Source: Pseudomonadota bacterium
Lineage (GTDB): Bacteria > Desulfobacterota > BSN033 > G020346125
Length of the DNA: 5,235 nt
NCBI GenBank assembly: GCA_030673585.1
Contig: DAOVIU010000135.1
Location: 1 to 5,235 of the forward strand
Direction of reading: 5' to 3'
Positions 1 through 3,630 of this stretch are shown piece by piece. The position numbers and the translations under genes were made by a program. The notes under the pieces are model-generated. The model did no database searches, was not told the DNA's origin, and saw nothing but the letters and a program-made list of their open reading frames with translations. Position 1 is the first letter of the stretch; every line of letters starts with the position of its first letter.

Positions 1-881
1 CCCTTGTCCACAAGGGCAAACAGGGGAACAACGAGGCCATCGGGGATGACCCTGCGTAAGAAGGCAACCCGGGCGATCATTCCCGGCCGAATCTCGCGTT
101 TCGGGTTTTCGATGAGAACCTTGACGTGAAAGGTTTTGGTGGCTGGATCGGCCTTGTAAGCCACAAAGTCAATGGTCCCGGTGAGCCGACGTCCCGGAAA
201 GGCGTCAACAGTAACCATGGCTTTTTGCCCGGGACGAAAATACCGTACATCGAGTTCGGGGACGTTGACATTGATCTTGATCTTATCCACGTTGACGATG
301 TCGGCGACGGGATCACCCCTGTCCACGAACTCACCGACATCGACATGAAGGTAGTTGACCACGCCGTTGACGGGAGAATGTAAAAACCCTCGGTCGTAAT
401 GGAGCTTTGCCCTGCGCAGGTTAGTCAGGGCAAGGGTCCGTTTGTTCTGGCTGCGGTCCAACTCCTCGTTTGCGATGACCTTGCGTTCGGAGAGCATTTT
501 TCGACGCTGATAGAGCTTATCGGCCAAGTCGAAGGAAGCCTCAGCTTGGTCCAGAGCGGCCTTGAGGACCGAGACGTCAATTTTGGCTATGAGCTGCCCT
601 TTCCTCACTGACTGGCCCTCCTTGGGATCTATCCACTCGACAACGCCGTCCGTCTCGGAGGCCAAACGAACGTCTTGCCAGGCCTCGGTTTCCCCTGGAA
701 GCACGAGCACGTCTTTAACGGGGGTCGGCTTAATCGTGATGACGGATACCTTGACCTTCTTGGGTTGGGACTGCTTGTTTTTAGTCTCGACCTTTCCCTC
801 GGAACGGCCGCAACCAGCCACGATGATCAAGGCTAATAGAAGGAACAAGATAGGAGATGAACGGTGAAGAGTACGTTTCAT
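1..881 (-). CDS. RND efflux membrane fusion protein, HlyD family lipoprotein (3' end outside window)
   Basis: This is the periplasmic adaptor of a tripartite RND efflux pump, linking an inner-membrane transporter to an outer-membrane channel. I translated 293 codons from the ATG at 881; the gene continues past the left edge. GGAAAGAGGAAGG lies just upstream as ribosome binding site. Residues 1-24 form a lipoprotein signal: basic start, hydrophobic core and lipobox V-A-G-C with C24 as the predicted lipidated residue. Then come a first lipoyl-like half (about 60-103, with EGQSVRKGQLIAKID), a short coiled-coil hairpin (about 104-160, rich in A, L, E, R and K), the second lipoyl half (about 168-196, HSPVNGVV and VGEFVDRGDPV), and a beta-barrel region ending in IRPGMIARV, typical of the family. 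The usual family length is about 350-420 residues, so roughly the last quarter is missing here. It follows a tetR gene by 64 nt and probably shares its transcript. The substrate cannot be told from sequence. Confidence 0.93.
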   Translation of the reverse strand, partial: MKRTLHRSSPILFLLLALIIVAGCGRSEGKVETKNKQSQPKKVKVSVITIKPTPVKDVLVLPGETEAWQDVRLASETDGVVEWIDPKEGQSVRKGQLIAKIDVSVLKAALDQAEASFDLADKLYQRRKMLSERKVIANEELDRSQNKRTLALTNLRRAKLHYDRGFLHSPVNGVVNYLHVDVGEFVDRGDPVADIVNVDKIKINVNVPELDVRYFRPGQKAMVTVDAFPGRRLTGTIDFVAYKADPATKTFHVKVLIENPKREIRPGMIARVAFLRRVIPDGLVVPLFALVDK

Positions 882-901
882 CTATCGCCTTCCTCTTTCC
901 G

Positions 902-923
902 TTTGCATCAAATTTGCATCAAA
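902..923. repeat. Perfect tandem repeat, 2 x 11 bp (TTTGCATCAAA)
   Basis: TTTGCATCAAA occurs at 902-912 and again directly at 913-923, in the 64-nt gap between the tetR stop and the fusion-protein start. Each unit is itself a short dyad (TTTG, 3 nt, CAAA). The core TTGCATCAA appears once more at 1834-1842. It could be a regulator site acting inside the operon, an RNA element in the fusion-protein leader, or chance slippage; the sequence alone does not decide. Confidence 0.6.
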
Positions 924-945
924 AAGGAAACCCTCTTCGAGGAGA

Positions 946-1593
946 TTACCTCCTGGATGGATTGCCCTCTATTTTTAGCCCTCCCAAGAAGATCCTCACG
1001 AGGGTATCGACCACTTCCTCCTCCGAGAACGGGAGCGGCGGTCCGCTTATGGATGCTTCCTGGTCTGCAAGGTACATATTCGCCGTCTCAATAAAGAGCT
1101 GAGCCGCAATCTGGGGATTGACCTTCTTGAACGCCCCGTCTTGTATCCTCTGTTGAATATAGGGAGCCAGGAGCTCAGGGAGTGGCGGTCCCGTCTCTCC
1201 CCCCTGGTGGAACATCTCGCCGAAGCGTGGACCCTCAAGGGCGCTGAAAATACCCAGTCGCACAATCCTGCGATCTTGTAAGCCGTGCTTTATGACGTGA
1301 AGGGCAAACGCTCTCAGGACTCCAAGATCATCTTTTTCCGCCATCTTCTCCTCAACCTCCGGCGGGACCGGATGCTGGCTGAAGAGCTCCGTTAAAGCCG
1401 CGCGGTAGAGGTCCTCCTTGGTCTTGAAATGCTGAAAGATGAGGGTTTCACTCACATTAGCCAGCTCAGCGATCTCCCTGGTTCTGGTGCCGCTGAATCC
1501 TTTCTCGGCGAAGAGGGTCAGGGCGGCGTTGATTATCTGTCTCCGCCTCTCCTCACCGGTCAGGCGCTCGTTTTTTTTCGTCACCTTCCCCAT
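946..1593 (-). CDS. TetR/AcrR family transcriptional regulator
   Basis: This is a one-component, ligand-responsive repressor of 215 residues, normal for the family (about 190-220). Residues 16-62 are a textbook TetR_N domain: RRRQIINAALTLFAEKGF, then the DNA-binding helix-turn-helix (about 36-56) with TRTREIAELANVSETLIFQHF and the closing KTKEDLY. Residues from about 75 on form the helical ligand-binding and dimer domain, which is too variable to name a ligand. The annotated ATG (1593) has AGGGGG only one base upstream. The in-frame GTG at codon 4 (1584) has the same AGGGGG about 10 nt away and could be the true start; the protein would then lose three residues. It is first in a minus-strand pair with an efflux membrane fusion gene, and a palindrome sits in its promoter, so it most likely represses itself and the pump genes until a toxic compound binds. 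Confidence 0.95.
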   Translation of the reverse strand: MGKVTKKNERLTGEERRRQIINAALTLFAEKGFSGTRTREIAELANVSETLIFQHFKTKEDLYRAALTELFSQHPVPPEVEEKMAEKDDLGVLRAFALHVIKHGLQDRRIVRLGIFSALEGPRFGEMFHQGGETGPPLPELLAPYIQQRIQDGAFKKVNPQIAAQLFIETANMYLADQEASISGPPLPFSEEEVVDTLVRIFLGGLKIEGNPSRR

Positions 1594-1609
1594 TCCCCCT
1601 ACAAACTTA

Positions 1610-1625
1610 GTAAGTAATTACTTAC
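1610..1625. promoter_or_regulatory. Perfect 16-bp palindrome, probable TetR operator
   Basis: GTAAGTAATTACTTAC is a perfect inverted repeat with no spacer. It directly abuts the -10 box (1626-1631) of the minus-strand promoter and spans the expected transcription start, about 17 bp from the tetR start codon. Size, symmetry and place are those of a TetR-dimer operator blocking RNA polymerase. That this regulator binds it is inference. Confidence 0.8.
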
Positions 1626-1654
1626 ATTATAATCGTCATCAGTTCACTTTGCAA
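1626..1654 (-). promoter_or_regulatory. Sigma70-type promoter of the tetR-efflux operon
   Basis: On the minus strand, TTGCAA (1654-1649) and a perfect TATAAT (1631-1626) are separated by exactly 17 nt. Transcription would begin near 1619, inside the palindrome at 1610-1625, and give a leader of about 25 nt before the tetR ATG. This is the strongest promoter match in the window. No second promoter was found in front of the fusion-protein gene. Confidence 0.8.
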
Positions 1655-1808
1655 GGGGTTTCCCATGATTTTCATTCCAGGAAGATGTGGAGAGAACCCA
1701 AACGGCTGAAAAGTTCACCCCCTTTGCCTTCTATCCGCTTGAGCATAACGAGGTCCCCAACATTCGGTAATCTCTCTTAAGATATAGATATGAGTTTTAC
1801 CGACGGAT

Positions 1809-1849
1809 CCTCTGAGAGATGCAATCGAGCCCATTGCATCAACGAGAGG
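1809..1849. repeat. 41-nt imperfect inverted repeat (two-part dyad)
   Basis: The inner arms GATGCAAT (1818-1825) and ATTGCATC (1833-1840) pair perfectly over 8 bp around a 7-nt spacer. Outer arms CCTCT (1809-1813) and AGAGG (1845-1849) pair after a symmetrical 4/4 internal gap. The whole could fold as an RNA stem of 13 pairs, or serve as a protein-binding dyad. No T run follows on either strand, so it is not an ordinary intrinsic terminator. Confidence 0.55.
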
Positions 1850-2038
1850 CTATGAAAAAAGAATGGGGCCAAGAAGTGGATCAATTCAAAAATGATGGAA
1901 TCCCGGTAATACAGCATGAGACTTCCCACCTGGTAAGGAGAGCTCTTAACGTCGTTGATCCCATCTCTGCTGTCTTCCATGCTAAATTCATTGGTCTTGC
2001 CATGGGAAAACCGTTTGCTGGTGTATCTGGGAAGCAAT

Positions 2039-2064
2039 TTTTTTGCGCCTTTCAGTGCGAAAAA
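2039..2064. terminator. Weak hairpin with A/T flanks, possible terminator
   Basis: TTTTTTGCGC (2039-2048) can pair with GTGCGAAAAA (2055-2064) around a 6-nt loop, counting two G-U pairs. Only the lower-loop part is GC-rich, and the T and A tracts sit inside the stem, as in bidirectional terminators. No gene clearly ends beside it, so its role is uncertain; it might insulate the AbrB-type gene from the left. Confidence 0.3.
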
Positions 2065-2135
2065 TCGTAGGGGTTTTTTGATAGATACACCCTTACGTAG
2101 GGATTCATAAAAAGCATTTCAATGACAAAAATTTC

Positions 2136-2164
2136 TTGCTCCATGAAAGAATTTATTGTATATA
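2136..2164 (+). promoter_or_regulatory. Probable promoter of the AbrB-type gene
   Basis: TTGCTC (2136-2141) lies 17 nt before TATATA (2159-2164), part of TATATAAA. The surroundings are AT-rich and the ATG is about 25 nt beyond the predicted transcription start. The match is moderate: -35 is 4 of 6 and -10 is 4 of 6. Confidence 0.5.
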
Positions 2165-2195
2165 AACCCACAGAACATAATCACAGGAGGATGAC

Positions 2196-2513
2196 ATGGA
2201 AAAGAAAAGAATTATCGAAATGGTTAGAAAGGGCATGCCTGATGAGGAAATAATGAGGGAATTGGGCATCCAAACCAAAGCGTCACTGAAGAAGATGTAC
2301 TACGATGCGTTAGTTGAAGGCGGGAAGATAAAGGATATCATGACAGAGAGGCAAACGAAAAAACCAAAACCCAGGAAAAGATCCTTGACCATTGGTAAAA
2401 GGGGAACCATTCTTCTTAGCAAGCCTTTACTCGTGGAGCAGCTCGGTTTCAAAAAAGGAGATAAGTTTGCCGTATCCAAGAGGAAGAACAGTATCATCCT
2501 GAAAAAACAATAA
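2196..2513 (+). CDS. AbrB/SpoVT-like DNA-binding protein with N-terminal HTH-like region
   Basis: A small basic protein of 105 residues, probably a DNA-binding regulator. A strong AGGAGG (2185-2190) sits 5 nt before the ATG and fixes the start. Residues about 4-43 look like a helix-turn-helix segment (MPDEEIMRELGIQTKASLKK). Residues about 50-63 are a very basic linker with many K and R. Residues about 64-105 resemble the swapped-hairpin AbrB/MazE/SpoVT fold: SLTIGKRGTILLSKPLL, then LGFKKGDKFAV and a short strand to the end. AbrB-fold proteins act as dimers or as antitoxins. No toxin gene (MazF, VapC or similar) lies next to it, so a free-standing regulator is more likely than an antitoxin. 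The gene is more AT-rich than the efflux and AOR genes. It has its own promoter and downstream stem-loop, so it is probably a single-gene unit. Target genes are unknown. Confidence 0.8.
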   Translation: MEKKRIIEMVRKGMPDEEIMRELGIQTKASLKKMYYDALVEGGKIKDIMTERQTKKPKPRKRSLTIGKRGTILLSKPLLVEQLGFKKGDKFAVSKRKNSIILKKQ

Positions 2514-2611
2514 GTTAAAGAAGCTTGTAAGAATATCGGGACAGCTTCGTTTACTGCTCCACCAGCCGTCAAGTTATAGCTTTTCCATGTTCCCTCACTG
2601 GTAAGGTTTGG

Positions 2612-2650
2612 CTCGGCTTGGAACCCCCATTCACTTCAAGCCGAGTTTTC
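2612..2650 (+). terminator. Candidate intrinsic terminator after the AbrB-type gene
   Basis: CTCGGCTTGGA (2612-2622) pairs with TTCAAGCCGAG (2635-2645): 11 bp including one G-U pair, 12-nt loop, followed at once by TTTTC. The stem is GC-rich at its base. It lies about 100 nt after the TAA stop at 2511-2513. The T run is short (four), so termination may be partial. On the opposite strand no T run follows, which favours the plus-strand direction. Confidence 0.6.
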
Positions 2651-2914
2651 AATTTCGGCAGACCTCTTTTTTTCAACAGTATTCGCTTCTTGTACCCTCT
2701 CGTTGATGTCCATGGAAATACTGGTGGTAGATGGCTTCTCATGGTAAAGGGGACATCGCAATGGGGATCAGGGCTCAATATCAGCGACGGGACAAAGAAT
2801 TGTCAAGCACACCCAGGTCACCAAAAAAGGAGGAGGGATTAAAGGGGGTTTTTACGGCGATGGTTACCGACGGATAGGTCGAGAGCTTCCTTCAGCTTGG
2901 GGGGGCGGGAATAC
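2651..2914. other. Intergenic stretch between convergent AbrB-type and PilZ genes
   Basis: No supportable gene. Short frames on both strands (for example plus 2618-2842 and minus 2569-2778) have no domain that I recognise, and the plus one starts inside the terminator stem. A purine tract at 2823-2848 (interrupted only by TT) contains AGGAGG at 2828-2833 without a usable ATG, GTG or TTG behind it. I see no clear terminator for the PilZ gene. Confidence 0.5.
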
Positions 2915-3301
2915 TCAAGAAAGTCCCTTCTCGTATCTCATCTTCAATTTTGGAATCCACACCCCAAAGGAAAAACGGCAAGCTGATTTACTCCCTGAAA
3001 AATCCAAATGGTAATGCCTTATTTTTCCGGGCCTCGAGAACGGCCTGCCCTTGACGGAGTAATTAACCTCGACCGGACATTCCTCGGTCTTGAGGAGAAG
3101 CTTGAATATCCTGCGGACATTTCCATGGGCCAGGGATGACTCAATCATCATGCCGTCATCGCAAAGATTGGCCGTGGTCCCGAAAAAGGTATTCCTGCCG
3201 ATCTCGAATAAAACCGGGATCTCAAACCGAATCCTGTTGGAATTCCTTCTCTCTTCTTCCAATGCCCATTCCCACGCGATGGAGGGTATATACTCCCGCA
3301 A
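2915..3301 (-). CDS. PilZ-domain protein (putative c-di-GMP receptor)
   Basis: PilZ domains bind cyclic di-GMP and pass the signal to motility, exopolysaccharide or other targets, usually in the cytoplasm. This protein has 128 residues, the size of a stand-alone PilZ. R18-R19 and R23 give the RxxxR phosphate-binding motif (RRNSNRIRFEIPV), followed by strand residues and NLCDDGMMIES at 45-55. That segment aligns with the second motif [D/N]xSxxG but has Cys47 where Ser is usual. A late GVWI strand (about 113-116) fits the end of the barrel. The start is a TTG at 3301: an in-frame TAA lies four codons upstream and no ATG precedes the domain. AAGGG about 6 nt before the TTG can serve as ribosome binding site; a TTG at codon 14 is an alternative. 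It is divergent from the AOR-family gene and convergent with the AbrB-type gene, so it is probably transcribed alone. Confidence 0.75.
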   Translation of the reverse strand: MREYIPSIAWEWALEEERRNSNRIRFEIPVLFEIGRNTFFGTTANLCDDGMMIESSLAHGNVRRIFKLLLKTEECPVEVNYSVKGRPFSRPGKIRHYHLDFSGSKSACRFSFGVWIPKLKMRYEKGLS

Positions 3302-3396
3302 TCGTATCCCTTATTCCCTTTGCCCTGGCATTGACCGAGGAATGTATTTATCCCCTTGGATAGTTTGGCCTTATCAAAGAAACGAAAAGTGAGTTT

Positions 3397-3424
3397 ATCA
3401 TAATATAATGCGCTTCAATTGCAA
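3397..3424 (-). promoter_or_regulatory. Probable promoter of the PilZ gene
   Basis: On the minus strand TTGCAA (3424-3419) is followed after 16 nt by TATGAT (3402-3397), five of six matches to TATAAT. It would give a leader of about 90 nt before the TTG start at 3301. The -35 box overlaps the 8-bp palindrome ATTGCAAT (3418-3425), a possible but unproven operator. Confidence 0.55.
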
Positions 3425-3519
3425 TGCCGGTTATTGGGAAATATCCTGAGAAGCGCTTAATTAGCTCAAAATTTTTGGCATTTTCCGCATTAATTGCCGA
3501 TTTACGATACGAAGCGCAC

Positions 3520-3537
3520 ATGATCGCACTCGATCGT
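3520..3537. promoter_or_regulatory. Small dyad in the PilZ/AOR intergenic region
   Basis: ATGATCG (3520-3526) and CGATCGT (3531-3537) form a 7-bp inverted repeat around CACT, counting one G-U pair; five pairs are perfect (GATCG/CGATC). It lies about 95 bp before the AOR start and could be an operator for that gene. I found no convincing sigma70 promoter for the AOR gene; the nearest candidate, TTGCAT (3573-3578) with GTAAAT (3596-3601), has a good 17-nt spacing but a poor -10. Confidence 0.35.
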
Positions 3538-3630
3538 TGTCCTTATTACTCGAGCCTCCGAATAACAAATCATTGCATTTTCCCCATGGGATTGGGTAAA
3601 TTGGGAGAACTTCACGAGGAGGAATTCACC

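Larger units (their letters stand above)
1655..2135. other. Gene-free stretch of about 480 bp left of the AbrB-type gene
   Basis: I see no convincing gene here. Two overlapping open frames exist on opposite strands (plus 1819-2070, minus 1777-2037). Neither has a good ribosome binding site or a recognisable domain, and they lie over each other, so at most one could be real. The stretch contains an inverted repeat at 1809-1849 and a hairpin at 2039-2064. Base composition shifts to AT-rich from about 2030 onward, as expected ahead of a promoter. A decayed gene or a small RNA cannot be excluded. Confidence 0.5.

Noticed and set aside
1..16. Near-perfect dyad CCCTTGT / ACAAGGG at the left edge
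   Set aside because: It lies inside the coding frame of the fusion protein and is explained by its codons; a two-nt loop is also too small for an RNA hairpin.
126..867. Several plus-strand frames of 70-100 codons over the left end
   Set aside because: They are antisense to the fusion protein, which has a continuous frame with signal peptide and family motifs.
932..953. Short repeats CCTC/GAGG and GGAG/CTCC near the tetR stop, considered as a terminator
   Set aside because: Arms are only 4 bp, mutually exclusive, with no T run; the AGGAGG on the minus strand here is too far (about 65 nt) from the next start to serve it.
2520..2548. GAAGCT / AGCTTC inverted repeat just after the AbrB-type gene
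   Set aside because: Six pairs around a 17-nt loop with no strong T run; the stem at 2612-2645 is a much better terminator.
2569..2778. Minus-strand frame that looked vaguely like an insertion-sequence remnant
   Set aside because: No transposase motif, terminal inverted repeat or target duplication could be found around it.
2838..3014. Open plus-strand frame behind AGGAGG (2828-2833), beginning with ATT
   Set aside because: It would need a very rare ATT start, contains no ATG, GTG or TTG, most of it is antisense to the PilZ gene, and no domain is recognisable.
3475..3492. Possible sigma54 promoter (TTGGCATTTTCCGCAT) ahead of the AOR gene
   Set aside because: The GG and GC elements are 8 nt apart instead of 10, so the essential spacing is wrong.
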